The notes beneath the pieces were generated by a model. The model worked only from the letters and a program-made list of their open reading frames with translations, made no database searches and was not told where the DNA came from. This document shows, piece after piece, positions 51,001 through 62,597 of a stretch of 64,000 nt of DNA (position 1 is the first letter of the stretch; each line of letters opens with the position of its first letter). Source of the DNA: Acarospora socialis (taxonomy: Eukaryota > Ascomycota > Lecanoromycetes > Acarosporales > Acarosporaceae). The position numbers and the translations under genes were made by a program. The stretch spans positions 811,001 through 875,000 of the forward strand of contig JAMYGW020000006.1 of the NCBI GenBank assembly GCA_025617375.2, read 5' to 3'.

Positions 51001-52028
51001 CTTCATAATTGATTAATGCACGATCCAGCCATCTCCAAGCATGGGGGTCATTTGATATGGGCCCTGAACCAGCACAGGCAATAGGTGGGCGCCAAGATCT
51101 ATGCATTCCTTGCTCGTCCCAGGTTCTGAAATAACCATCATTTTCATAATGGCTGCGCCGTCAAGTTAACGTTACAGTAACGTCCTGCATCCCATCTTGG
51201 AAGCTCCATCGAGGTCGACAGAAGTAGGTGCCTTAAGTAGCTGATACAGTATTGTCCTGTGAGGTTGAAAATGTCAATTGGTATCGTCGCATGATTGGTC
51301 CGTCCAAACGATATCTCTCCTTATGAAATCGCCACCTCTTTGGGTGAATGACAGCTGCTGATAACCTGAAATCTGTGTTATGTGTGCTGCAATCAATTCC
51401 GAACTCAGAAATAAAAATAACCCGATTGCTCATCACCAGCTGCAGCTCTACCTTCAGCTTCCAGAATCCATCTTCTGATATACTTCCCGTACTCATACTC
51501 ATACAAAGTAAGTAAACAGATCAATTGTTCAAGGACGACAGAAACACCACTTGTCTTCTCTTTAAATTTTGACGTGTAGTCGCTAGTCGCGATTCATTGA
51601 ACATTCTTGCGCCCGTTCCACCAGAACCGTTGTGTCTGTGAAAGGTGCGCATGTAAGGCAGCAATCCGAAACGCCGCTGCACATACCCTCACCTCACATT
51701 CACAACCTCTAACCTCTCACATCACACGCTCCCCAGTACATCTTCCACCTCAACACAGCAACTCCCGCACGAAGTCAAACACTTTTCACTTTCCCACTTT
51801 TCCACTTCCGCTCATTTGTCTAACCTCACCTCTTCCGTTTTGACGTCTTTCCTTCCGTCCCCCACCTTTTTAAACAAACACATCAACCTCTCCACGATCA
51901 CTTCGAACCTCGAACCTTGAATCTCCGTCGTCGTGCACTGTGCATGTTGGTCTGTTCTTAAGCTAAGGTTGTCGACGTATAGCCCTTTCTTTTCGACTCT
52001 TTCGCTTGTGCATCGAGGTTCTGTCAAG
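48086..52028. other. Gene-poor region, 3.9 kb
   Basis: No gene could be supported on either strand. Protein-like fragments exist: minus strand 48982-48560, plus strand 48856-49098 and minus strand 49930-49330. Splice-like signals are near them (gtaggt...cgctgacctctag around 48750-48690), but I could not join them into a consistent gene. The region includes the hairpin at 49314-49396. Isolated HGATAR sites lie at 50481 (reverse), 50889 and 51359, ahead of the ammonium transporter. From 51600 on the plus strand is C/T/A-rich (leader of that gene). Confidence 0.4.
49314..49396. repeat. Inverted repeat, 29-bp arms with 25-nt spacer
   Basis: Left arm 49314-49342 and right arm 49368-49396 are reverse complements except for three positions (core aggtcgtaaatgaatgcgtt against aggtcgtatatgaatgcgtt). 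The arms could fold into a stable hairpin. The region around it has no gene. Confidence 0.85.
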
Positions 52029-53835
52029 ATGCCGAACGGTGTCGGGAACCCCGATCTCAGTTCGCTCAACTACACCGTCCTTGTCCCTTACAATGGAAGC
52101 ATTGTGACTGGTGGTGACTCCGTGAAAAGCAATGTCAACGTGTTTTATGAGGTGAGCATCGGCCTTTGCTGTTAACTACCGGCTTGCGAGTTTCAATTGA
52201 GCAGGTTCACTGATCTCACATTGCGCGTAGTCCGGTGATATCGCCTGGATGATCACTTCTACCGCGCTCGTGCTCCTTATGATTCCCGGTGTTGGGTATG
52301 GATTAGTTACCTCTCCGACTCAAAGCAATCATCTCGCTAACCTTTGGGTACAGGTTCTTCTACTCAGGTCTTGCGCGTCGCAAGTCTGCCCTCTCTCTAA
52401 TATGGCTGTCTGTTATGGCGACCGGAGTCATATCCTTTCAATGGTTCTTCTGGGGCTTTTCGCTAGCTTTCTCCCATACGGCTGGCAAATTCATCGGCGA
52501 TCTCTCCAACTTTGGATTCAAAAATGTTCTCGCCCAACCCTCCGTTGGCAGTACGAGAATCCCAGACTTGCTATTCGCGGTCTACCAGGGGATGTTCGCT
52601 GCAATCACGTAAGAAAAGGCTCTGCCAAAGCTGCGATATAAACGCACTGACACGTTGAGGATTATAGTGTCGCACTTGCGGTTGGGGCTGTCGCTGAGAG
52701 AGGTCGGATGTTACCTTGCGTCATCTTCATGTTTGTTTGGTCAACGGTCATCTACGATCCCATCGCCTGCTGGACCTGGAATCCCCATGGATGGGTTTAC
52801 GTTATGGGTGGTCTTGATTTCGCTGGTGGAACGCCTGTGCACATCGCTTCCGGGTCTGCTGCGTTGGCCTATTCCCTTATGCTCGGCAAGAGACGCGGAC
52901 ACGGCACGCACGAGCTCAACTTCCGCCCTCACAACGTTACTCACATCGTTATCGGCACCGTCTTCCTCTGGGTAGGATGGTTTGGTTTCAATGCTGGGTC
53001 GGCTCTCAGTGCGAATATGCGTGCGGTCATGGCTGCGGTTGTGACGAATCTGGCCGCCTCCGTCGGTGGTATCACTTGGTGTGTCCTTGACTACAGATTG
53101 GAAAAGAAGTGGTCCACCGTCGGCTTCTGCTCGGGAGTAATTGCTGGGTTGGTTGCGATCACACCTGGGTCGGGTTATGTTCCGGCGTGGGCTGCAATCG
53201 TATTCGGTGTTGTTGGCGGAGCCGCCTGCAATTACGCAACGAAGCTCAAGTTTCTCATCGGTATCGATGATGCCTTGGATATCTTCGCGGTACATGCGAT
53301 CGGTGGTATTGTTGGCAACATCTTGACAGGTTTCTTCGCAGCGTATGTTCGACCTGGAATATTGCTGTCCGGGCAACGCATGCTGACATGTTCCTAGTGA
53401 CTACATCATCCATCTCGACGGCTACAGCAATCTTCCCGGAGGCTGGCTCAAACATAACTACGTTCAATTGGGCTACCAGCTTGCTGACTCGGCCACTGGT
53501 TTCGCGTACTCATTCGGAGGAACCTGCATCATTCTCTTCCTCATGAATCTTATCCCCGGTCTCAGTCTCCGCGCCAGTGAGCAAGCTGAAGTCCTGGGTA
53601 TGGATGACGCTGAAATCGGCGAGTTTGCCGTAAGTTCGCTGCCACCCTACTAGAGGTCCTGGTATCTGACACACCTCAGTATGACTACGTTGAGCTTACC
53701 AGAGACGTTATCAACGGCGACTCCATCGACGGCGGGTCAAAGTACTCGGGTGACCGTTCTCCTCCTGTTGGGATACACGAAAAGACCTTTGCTTCGTCGC
53801 TACCCGACGAGGAAGACACCAAGTCCCGCCACTAG
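52029..53835 (+). CDS. Ammonium transporter (AMT/MEP family)
   Basis: Six exons (52029-52151, 52231-52295, 52354-52608, 52668-53342, 53398-53629, 53680-53835) give 501 aa. After a short extracellular N-terminus, eleven membrane helices follow the family pattern: ALVLLMIPGVGFFYSGLARR, DPIACWTWNPHGWVYVMGGL, DFAGGTPVHIASGSAALAYS, WVGWFGFNAGSALSANMRAV and DDALDIFAVHAIGGIVGNIL. The twin pore histidines (in VHIASG and AVHAIGG) are present. The cytosolic tail after residue 450 is acidic and Ser/Asp-rich. Imports ammonium; MEP2-type members also signal nitrogen starvation, but the sequence alone does not place this one. A long pyrimidine-rich leader precedes the ATG, with a TGATAA site at 51359. Confidence 0.95.
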
Positions 53836-54430
53836 GGGTGGTCTCGTTAGAGCTGATCTACGGTTCATTTCTCTAGAATCTGTGATTCGGTGGCATTTCT
53901 CAGCGAACTTGATGGTGCTGACAGTTTGTCGTGGCATCTTTTGCGACTTTCGCCGGCTGGTAGGAGTATGCGCTCTGGCTGGCGGTATGTGACGGCTCCC
54001 TCAGAGTTACTGCAGTACCTCTCCGGAGTAGACAGGCGAAAGTAATGGCTTTATGGCTTCACCCAGCTACGCCTATAGATAGCTTAATTCGTGTAGATTG
54101 CATGGCCAATCTATCACCCAAGCGCTGTGATCACCTGCAAGTGAGACATGAACGCGGTGTTGCCTGAGCGTTAGCAAATTTCTTAAGCGTATATTGCATA
54201 ACAGTGGGCTCTTAGACTCATATTCTCTTGAACTCTACTTCGGAGTTCTGCCCTACGTAAAGCTTCCCGCTGCTGCCAACAACCGACGTCGCGTCACCAA
54301 GATTACTGACTTACCCAAACCAAACAACGAAACATATACCAAACCTCTACCGACATTCTTTCCTTCCAGACCGCTGCGATTGCCTGAACCCGCCACTTGT
54401 GACTAACTACAATACCACCAATCGCCGAAC
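53836..54430. other. Intergenic, promoter of Tat-SF1-like gene
   Basis: No gene. Near 54280-54420 the plus strand is A/C-rich (cccaaaccaaacaacgaaac), a typical leader. Confidence 0.5.
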
Positions 54431-56019
54431 ATGGAGCAACGGGACCGGTCACCGCTCTCCCCCGACGCACCGCGATCTAGCTTCCCTTCCAACCCCGAAG
54501 AATTCGACGCCGACCCGCGCGTCTCCTTCTCCAAGATTGACAACAAGTTCATCCTCGAGGCGGACGACGGGCAGGAATACGAATTTGACGATGCGCTGAA
54601 GAGATGGGTTCCTGTGGTACGCGCCCCGCCCGACCTTTTCTCCTCGCTCGCAGGGTGGTGAAGTGTCTCCTTGAAAGAACCTGCATTCGCGAAAGAATCT
54701 GCATTCTATATCGTGTGAGAGTTTGTGAAGTCGAGAGCGGACGAGTCTAACTGCGTGCCTGGTGCGGGGGGTGGCGATGTACAGCTGGACGACGCCCTGA
54801 TGGAGCAGCAGCGAGAGGCGTATGCCGTCAAGGGGGTGGATGAGAACGAGCCGGCGGGGCCGAAGAAGAAGCGGAAGAATGTTTACGTGAACGGTGAGGA
54901 GGTGCGGATGTCCTTTTCCCGTAGTCTACTGCTTGATGGATGCGGTTGGTTGACGATGAGTCTACAAATGGCAGGAGAACGGGCGTGCCGTGAGCAAGAA
55001 AGCCAAACCCAGCGCCGAAGCCCGAGAGCGCAAGAACACCGCCGTCTACGTCACGTCCCTGCCCACCGACATCACGCTCGACGAGGTCAACAGCGTCTTC
55101 TCGAGGTGCGGCGTCATCGCCGAGGAGATCGATCGAGGGAAGCCCCGGATCAAGCTGTATACGGACGAGGAGGGCAACTTCAAGGGGGATGCGCTGGTCG
55201 TCTACTTCCGGGCGGAGTCGGTGGATTTGGCGATCCAGATGCTCGACGATACGGATTTCCGGTTGGGACAGCCGGGACCGGCGGGCAAGATGAAGGTCGC
55301 GGCGGCGGACTTTTCGTACAAGACGCAAAAGGAGGCGCCGGCCAAGTCGAATATGAAGGACAAGAAGAAGATCATGAAGAAGACGCAGAAGTTGAATAAG
55401 TGAGTTCTCGCACGTTACGGGGGGCGTTGGTGATGATTGATCGAGGGCAGTAAACTCGCCGATTGGGACGACGATGATCCTCAAGCTATTCTGGATACCA
55501 GTTCCAGATGGGACAAGGTGGTGATACTGAAGCACATGTTTACTCTCGCGGAGCTGGAGGTGGGTTCACCCGCTTTGATTACCATATCAGATACTTGGCT
55601 TACGTTCACTTCAGGAGGACCCTGCCGCAATACTCGACATCAAAGAGGACATCCGAGAAGAATGTTCGAAGCTAGGAGAAGTCACCAACGTCGTCCTCTT
55701 CGACAAGGAGCAGGATGGCGTTGCAAGTGTGCGGTATAGCAACGCCGAGGTAGCTAAGGCCTGTGTTAGGGTACGTCAACATACTCTCTCATCTGCACGT
55801 GTACTCCAGCTGATAGCTGGGCTCTAGCTCATGGACGGCCGTTTCTTCTCCGGCACGAAGGTGGAAGCGTATATAGCGGACGGCAACGAAAAGTTCAAGA
55901 AGTCGAGCAATCAGAAGGTGAGTCTGGAGGAGGACGAGGAGGGCGACGATGAGAGCAAGAGGTTGGATAAATTTGGATCGTGGCTTGAGGAGGATGTCAA
56001 TGCGACGGACGCAGCATGA
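54431..56019 (+). CDS. CUS2: Tat-SF1 / Cus2-type splicing factor with two RRMs
   Basis: Six exons (54431-54616, 54785-54901, 54975-55399, 55451-55559, 55615-55770, 55828-56019) give 394 aa. The N-terminal Phe/Asp-rich segment EYEFDDALKRWVPVLDDALM is typical of the family. RRM1 begins NTAVYVTSLPTDITLDEVNS, with GDALVVYFRAESVDLAIQML. After a Lys-rich linker (KDKKKIMKKTQKLN) and KLADWDDDDP comes the UHM-type RRM2: VVILKHMFTLAELEEDPAAI, ECSKLGEVTNVVLFDKEQDG and a last exon MDGRFFSGTKVEAYIADG. Cus2/Tat-SF1 binds SF3b1 and helps U2 snRNP fold before branch-site recognition. The UHM signature (R-x-F equivalent GRFFSG) is intact. Acidic C-terminal tail. Confidence 0.9.
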
Positions 56020-57161
56020 GATCTGTCACTTTTTCTCTTCAGACCCTGGACGAAGAGTGCCGGACCAATGTCTTCAGGCTTCTTCAGGCCTAAAGAACCT
56101 TTCCTTGCAGTCTATATGTACAATACCACAGCCAAAGAATATAAAGAATTCGAAAACCAAACAGCTGCATGACTAATCCAAGCTCTGTCACCTCGAGTTC
56201 TTCATAATCTTCGTCCGATCGCACTACCCGCCAAAAAATGCCCTCCGAGTGAATCCAGATCTTCATGACGGACCTCCTCCGGCCGATCATGACGTTATGG
56301 TTGAGCTAGTGGTGGCGCAGCACGCAGGCTGCACGGCCACAGTGGCGACGAAAGTGCGGGACAGATCCGACAGAGGGTCTGGCCGTGGCTTGGTGTGGCT
56401 TGTCATGCGAGAGCTGGATTGAGACGAGCCACAATTATTGTGGAAAGCTTACTGTAGAATCAAGTCAGGATGGTCGAATACACGGTCACCGGGAGCATGT
56501 TCATGGTGTGAGTAGGTGTTTTTCATCTCTCCCATAGTAGAGGCATTTTAGAAGTTGTGACGCTACAAGACACCGACGACAGATTGCTTTCGGTGCGATG
56601 ATGCTCGGCAAAATATTACCTACTGTAATTGAGGGGTGCAATTTTTCCAGAACGTCATTCCCATCGCAAGCTTGGCACAACGATCCAGTGAAAGGATCTG
56701 CAGCCAAACTCGCCAATCCATGGCCAGCGCATCTCTCGACTGACTGGAGGAATGTCGATCGTTACTCACTGAAGGCTACGCTCCCGCGCCGGGTCAAGCG
56801 ATGATGGAAGGGACCCTACCTACCTATGACAGGCCGTGGCTTTCTTCTTGCAGGTTTCCATGCCTGTCTTGCTCCGGGTTGATGATGTGCGATGCCATGG
56901 GCTTTAAGTGTGGCTGCCACCCACCTTCTCTTCTGTGTTTCGACGGGTTTTCTCTGTCTCTTAGCTCTTATTACGTTGTCTTTAGGAAAAATCGAATCAG
57001 TCCTGACATTGTTAACATTGTTGTCAACGTGCAGCTCATCAATCTTTCCAACATTGGCAGTTGGGAGGTAACCTTAGATGGTCAGCGTCCGATAAGCTAG
57101 GGCATCAACGCCAGCATCACCAGTTCGAATCAAACCATATATACGGCATCAATCATTCAAA
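56020..57161. other. Intergenic, no gene recognised
   Basis: 1.1 kb between two plus-strand genes. Open frames near 56501-57100 are short and without recognisable features. Confidence 0.5.
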
Positions 57162-58904
57162 ATGCAACGAGGCATACTACCCACGCTTGCCATTGTTCTG
57201 TTTCAACTTGGTGGTGTTTACGGGCAAACGCAGACCAGCAATGGCTTTAACCAGTTCCTTTCTGGCGCATTAGGAGCGGTGACCGGTGTGAACTCGGCCA
57301 AGTCGGCCGAGGCGACAAGAACGTCGTCTTCATCTTCGACTTCATCCCCGACCAGCAGCACGCCGACCTCCTCGCAGCCATCGAGTACTCAAACTTCATC
57401 ATCACCGTCTGCAACAGCCGCCGCGGCTGCCGGGGGCATGAGTACACACACACGCAACCTGATCATCGCTCTCTCTGTTGTCTTCGGACTGCTTCTCATC
57501 GGCCTCATCATCCTCGCCATCTGTTGTTGCATGAGACGTTCCAAGCGCAGACGAGGCCGTAGTGCTACCCCTCTGGCCGAGGACGAGTTCGATACATGGC
57601 GCAAGACCGAACCAGGACGCCAATACTCGCCCGTTCACCAAGTGGGAGGAGCTCCAAGCTTGCAACAGCAGCCAACCGTGCCGGTCATGACGACGGCACC
57701 GCAAATGCAGCAACATCCAGCGATGCGTCCAGAGAACCCATTTGTCCCGATCCCTCCGAGTCCGCGGCGTGCCGTTGCCCCGAATTCGCGAGTCGGATTG
57801 ACGGACGCTGCTGTTCCGGGGGAGGAGCCTTTTGTCACCCCAGTTCGACCCCAAGGGCAGCGTATGCGGACTCCGAATCGTTCGGTTTCGCCGGCTCGCA
57901 CACCATACACTCCCACCAGTGCTGATCCGTTCGTCACTTCCGGACGGCCAATAGGCCAGCGCATGAGGAATTCAACCGACGAATCGCTTGGAAGCTTATA
58001 CCACCCCAATATGACCCAACCGCACCGTCACTCTCACGGATTACACGTACAGACGCCAATCTCAGCTGGCCGAGCACCCTCACCTCGTCGGTCGTCAAAC
58101 ATCCCAGTCGGAGCGGCTGCCGCAATCGGTAATCCCTACGAAGACATGCACGTCCACGTCCTCCAGACTGACGAACCATCAATGGAACTTCGACAATCTC
58201 TGCACAATCGAGAACCGCTGCATCGACGCACGCAAACCCCACCCACCGTCCCTTCCCGCAGTCCGCGTCGCACCCGCTTCGCCGACTCAGCCTACAGCAG
58301 CGAATCCAGCACCAGCGGCAGCGGCACCAACACCAACGAAGAATACCGCTCCACCCAGACCAGCCCCGTCCAGAACCCAAACCCACCCACCGCGCCATGG
58401 ACCGACCGCGAGAGACGCTACTCCAACAGCTCCGTCCACCAGCCCATGCCTGCCGCCGCCGCCGCCGTGCCGTGGACCCACCACGAGCGCCGCAGCTCCG
58501 GCAGCCCCCGGCACTCGACGAGCGCAGCGCCATGGTCCCACCACGACCGACCAACAACAACAACCTCCTACGCCAACAGCCCCATCACCCCGCCCGCCGC
58601 CTCCGCGCCCTGGACGCAGCACCACGACCGAGCCAGAAGCAACTCCAACGGCCACGGTTTCTCCTCGGTAACTCCTCCGCCATCCGCACCCTGGGTCGAG
58701 CACAATACCGGCACTGGGGAAGCACCACGGAGATCCTCGATGAGCCCTAGACTGTCGGCTTTCAACACCCCGCGGCAGTCGGCCCCGAATACGCCCCGTC
58801 AGTCCATGTCCGGCCCGCCGAGACGGTTGCGCTTCTCGGACGTGCAGGAGCAGGAGAGGGAGAGGCAGCCGCAGTGGGGTGGGGGCGTGGGGGAGGCGCT
58901 GTGA
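57162..58904 (+). CDS. Single-pass membrane protein with Ser/Thr-rich ectodomain and long disordered cytosolic tail
   Basis: Intronless frame of 580 aa. Residues 1-22 are a signal peptide (RGILPTLAIVLFQLGGVYGQ). A Ser/Thr-rich, probably O-glycosylated ectodomain spans about 45-90. One membrane helix lies at about 98-121 (LIIALSVVFGLLLIGLIILA) with a basic stop-transfer RRSKRRRGR. The 450-residue tail is Pro/Ser/Arg-rich and contains five spaced copies of an (A/V)PW(T/S/V)-x-H/R motif near residues 411, 435, 456, 481 and 507, plus TPRQS repeats near the end. The layout resembles fungal wall-stress sensors (Wsc/Mid2-like), but there is no WSC domain and I do not recognise the family. Function unknown. 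Confidence 0.72.
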   Translation: MQRGILPTLAIVLFQLGGVYGQTQTSNGFNQFLSGALGAVTGVNSAKSAEATRTSSSSSTSSPTSSTPTSSQPSSTQTSSSPSATAAAAAGGMSTHTRNLIIALSVVFGLLLIGLIILAICCCMRRSKRRRGRSATPLAEDEFDTWRKTEPGRQYSPVHQVGGAPSLQQQPTVPVMTTAPQMQQHPAMRPENPFVPIPPSPRRAVAPNSRVGLTDAAVPGEEPFVTPVRPQGQRMRTPNRSVSPARTPYTPTSADPFVTSGRPIGQRMRNSTDESLGSLYHPNMTQPHRHSHGLHVQTPISAGRAPSPRRSSNIPVGAAAAIGNPYEDMHVHVLQTDEPSMELRQSLHNREPLHRRTQTPPTVPSRSPRRTRFADSAYSSESSTSGSGTNTNEEYRSTQTSPVQNPNPPTAPWTDRERRYSNSSVHQPMPAAAAAVPWTHHERRSSGSPRHSTSAAPWSHHDRPTTTTSYANSPITPPAASAPWTQHHDRARSNSNGHGFSSVTPPPSAPWVEHNTGTGEAPRRSSMSPRLSAFNTPRQSAPNTPRQSMSGPPRRLRFSDVQEQERERQPQWGGGVGEAL

Positions 58905-60361
58905 GGAGTGGTGCGGAGGGATGGGATTGAGATGAGCTAAGATGAGATGAGGGCCGCGCGGGGTTGATGGGGGTGGTGGGTGTTGTGTTGGGCGTTTTGG
59001 GGGAGATACCTATGTTGCTCTGATCTGGTCATGACTTTCGACTGGTGATTGTTGTATATATATATATATATATATATTGCACGAACGAGGACGGTTTTCT
59101 ATCATTACCGTCCTCATTCACGGGGATAGTGAAGTCTGGTAGTCCCAACTCTCATATCTCCACAACATCATTACAACCACAACAACAGCCTTCCCTCGAC
59201 CCGTTCAAAGGACAATGCCGTACAGTTAGGTACTGTATGTATTCATCCATATATCCATCTATCCACACCCAACCACCCCATACCCCATACCCCACAACCC
59301 AATTCCCCACGCAACCGCACGCAAATGCAACCTAGGTATGCGACGCTCGCACGGCGCGGAGACTCGTGCAGGACTGGCGTACGTCCTCGATCAAGGCAAG
59401 GTAAGGTACCCTATGTCGTTAGGGGACTCGGCGTCATGGGACATGCGCTAGAAACGTCGAAGCCTGTTGGATTGAATGACGAGAGGGTATGGGAAGGCTT
59501 CTGGGAATATCGAGAGATCTACTCGCAGAGGTCCGGGTCGGGATAGATAGATGGATGGGTGGGTGGGTAGAGTGGGTAGTGCAGGTTCTATGCGGCCGGA
59601 TTCGTTGGGTTCCTGTCTGTTTGTGCCTGAGGCAAAGACAGGTCATCTGTCCGAGATGATCAGGGTACTTAGCTCAAGATTGGGGCCTTTTGTATTTTAG
59701 AAAACTTGTCACTGTAAATGCACGTCAGTGGGTGGCGCAGCAGCAAGACTCTCGTCTCCAAAGCGGACGGTCTCTCTTCTCCCATCTCCCAACTCACGTC
59801 TCACGTCTCTCGTTTCTTGTCTCACGTCTCAAACATGTAGGATAGATTGGGATACATATCGAGAGGCACATCACGTCTGCCTAGCACAACACGCGACTGC
59901 AGCCTCGGACCATGTTATCCCATACTAGCTCGGAAAAAGGATCCGATTCGATCGGATGCGGCACAAGGCCGAAGGTGTTGAAAGATCTCTCCCTCCCTCT
60001 CTAAATAACAAAATACGCCACACGCTCGCTCGCTCGGCGCGATGCTTCTTGCTCCCGTCCCAAGGAGGGAGCAGAGAAAAAGCTTGATGTTGAATAGCAG
60101 ATATCCGTCTTTTTCGGTCTATTTGCCAGAACTAGTAAGAAAAGCGAAAGAGATGAAAGGAAAGGCAACAGCGAAGATTGCATCTGAAAGGAATTTTTAC
60201 CATCCACAGGGGTATCTAGTAAAGCATGTTGAACGCCTTGAGTTGTTGAATACAAAGCGGCCGTCAACGTCAGTCGTGACAGTCATGACGGCCGTGGATC
60301 ACCGACTCCCTGCAATGGATCGGAAGAACGAACGTTGAGTTCGTCTCGTCGTCAGAAGTGT
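58905..60361. other. Intergenic, low-complexity rich, convergent 3' ends
   Basis: 1.45 kb between the membrane-protein gene and SAM synthetase. No gene. Contains a G-rich tract (58949-59003), (TA)n at 59055-59077, C-rich ccatacccc runs near 59280, a gatggatgggtgggtgggta tract near 59550 and tctcacgtctcacg repeats near 59800-59835. Confidence 0.55.
59055..59077. repeat. (TA)n microsatellite
   Basis: Uninterrupted alternating T and A for 23 bases. Confidence 0.95.
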
Positions 60362-61748
60362 TTAGAACTTCAGGGTCTTGGGCTTCTCCCAGTTGAAGCT
60401 CTGGTCGGTGAAGTGGCCATTCTTGGCCGTCTGGCAGTAGATGGGCTTGGCGAGGTCGAGTTCCTTGACGATGACGCCGGGCCGGAGGTCAAAGTTGTCG
60501 AGGATGATGCGCACCAGCTCCGCCGAGTTCCGGTCCGAGGTGCCGTAGGTTTCAACGAACATGGAGAGCGGCTCGGCGACGCCGATGGCGTAGGAGAGTT
60601 GCACGAGCGCGCGTCGCGCGAGTTTCGAGTGCACGAGTGACTTGGCGATCCATCGGGCCAGGTACGCGGCCGATCGGTCCACTTTCGAGTAGTCTTTGCC
60701 GGAAAAGGCGCCGCCTCCGTGCGCGCCCCAGCCACCGTAGGTGTCGACGATGATTTTGCGTCCTGTCAGACCGGCGTCACCTTGAGGGCCGCCGATGATG
60801 AAGAGACCGGAAGGTTGGATCTGGGACGTGTTAGTGTCGGAGCTTACTCAGAGGAGAGGGTCCGTTACGTGATAGACTGTTCGGTCATCCAACAGCTTGG
60901 CGGGGATGACCTTTTTGATGATCTTTTCCTTGATTTCTTTCCGCAGCTGCTCGGTGGTAATGGTCTCGCTATGCTGGGCGCTAACCACAACAGTGTCTAC
61001 CCTCTTTGGGACTACCGCTCCACCATCGTGGTCGTATTCAATCGTGACCTGGGTTTTGGTGTCGGGTCGTAACCAAGGCAAGCTTCCGTCGTTCCGCGCC
61101 TCTTTCATAGCACGGTTCAAGCTGTGTGCGAGTTGGATGGTCAATGGCATATATTCCGGAGTCTCGTCCGTAGCGTAACCGAACATGATCCCTTGGTCCC
61201 CGGCGCCGAGCCTCTCCAACGCCTCATCGTAGTGCAGCCCTTGGGCGATGTCGGGTGATTGCTGTTCGATGGCGACCAGGACGTTGCAGGTCTTGTAATC
61301 GAAGCCCTTGTCCGAGTTGTCGTAGCCAATATCGCGGATAGTGTTCCGGATGATCTTCTGGTAATCGAGGGAGGCTTTTGTGGTAATCTCTCCGAAGACC
61401 ATGATCATGCCTATACAGCATCATGTAAGCTCAGGTTATCAGTCTATTGATACATAGTACTATATACCAGTTTTGGTGGCTGTCTCGCAGGCAACCTAGA
61501 AGTCGTGTCAGCTGGATCCCATGCCCCGAACATAATCATGCCGACCTTGGATAGAGGATCCTCCGCTAAGCAGGCGTCGAGGATAGCGTCCGAGACCTGG
61601 TCGCTGCAAGACGTCAGTCTCCGTCAGTCTTTGTTTCTATCTCGCTCATTTCTAGGTCTGCTCACGCAATCTTGTCTGGATGGCCTTCTCCCACCGACTC
61701 GGAGGTGAAGAGAAAGCTCTCTTTGATGCCATTGGCAACGTGAACCAT
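60362..61748 (-). CDS. S-adenosylmethionine synthetase
   Basis: Five exons on the minus strand (61666-61748, 61546-61603, 61468-61495, 60869-61410, 60362-60820) give 389 aa. Motifs: [20 protein letters not shown] (Met/ATP binding), [20 protein letters not shown], the signature [15 protein letters not shown], and the phosphate loop [20 protein letters not shown]. Converts methionine and ATP to SAM, the methyl donor. Three of the four introns lie in the first 57 codons, and exon 3 is only 28 nt. The second intron uses an uncommon gtcggc donor. All active-site motifs are intact and the length is standard. Confidence 0.96.
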
Positions 61749-62597
61749 GATTAGAAGATTGTCTGGGTTATGTTATGGGTGTAGGGATATTGCAGTCAAT
61801 GAGAGCTTGTTCTGGTAGTTCGAGGTGGGAATATTGGTTGGAAGAAGTATGAACTGTAGATGGAATTGTTGTTGAGGTGCTGGAGTTTTTGCGCTACCGG
61901 TGAGATTTCGGATCTTACATGTCGCCATTTATTATCGGCAAATATCTAGGGTCTCCCCGAAGATACGAACATCTTTCTATAACCGACCCCAACTCAAAGA
62001 CATTTTCTCGTACCCCCGGGCTCATCTGCCCTTACACCAATGAATTAGGCCCTCTGCACCCAAGCGAGCTCCTAAACTCAGCCCAAGAGCCTATACCCTC
62101 GCCTAAATCCGTGTCTAACCACCCCTAAAATCTGGTGCCTAAGTTCTGTCCAATCACTCTTCGGACCCGAGTACAAGGTAGGAGTCTATGCATGAGAGAG
62201 GGCGAAAAAGAAAGGAAATGGGGGAGAAAGAGGGAAGGACTTCAACACTTGGGGATGACTTGAGATAACGCCGATCTATTACACACCACTAAGGTACGAG
62301 ATTAGTCAGCCGTACCAAATAAAACACCTTAGCGTGACTGCCTGGGAAGAGCAAGGTACGGAGCGTAGCTATCAGGTACGCCCACCCAGGACCTGCCTCT
62401 ACCTCACCCAGCAGTACAAATCGCTTGCAGCATTGACAACCGCGGTCCCGCTCCATAAGCTTGACCACCCAATTACCACGAAGATCGCCTAGAGAATCCT
62501 CCACCTCTCCCTCAACCATCTCACGCCAGTGAACCCACCTTCTATAACCCTCTCGGCTACCGGCCCACTTACCCTCCTTCCACCAAAGCAACGAAAA
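61749..62597. other. Intergenic, divergent promoters of SAM synthetase and APQ12-like gene
   Basis: 0.85 kb without a supported gene. The stretch nearest the APQ12-like ATG is C/T-rich. Confidence 0.5.
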
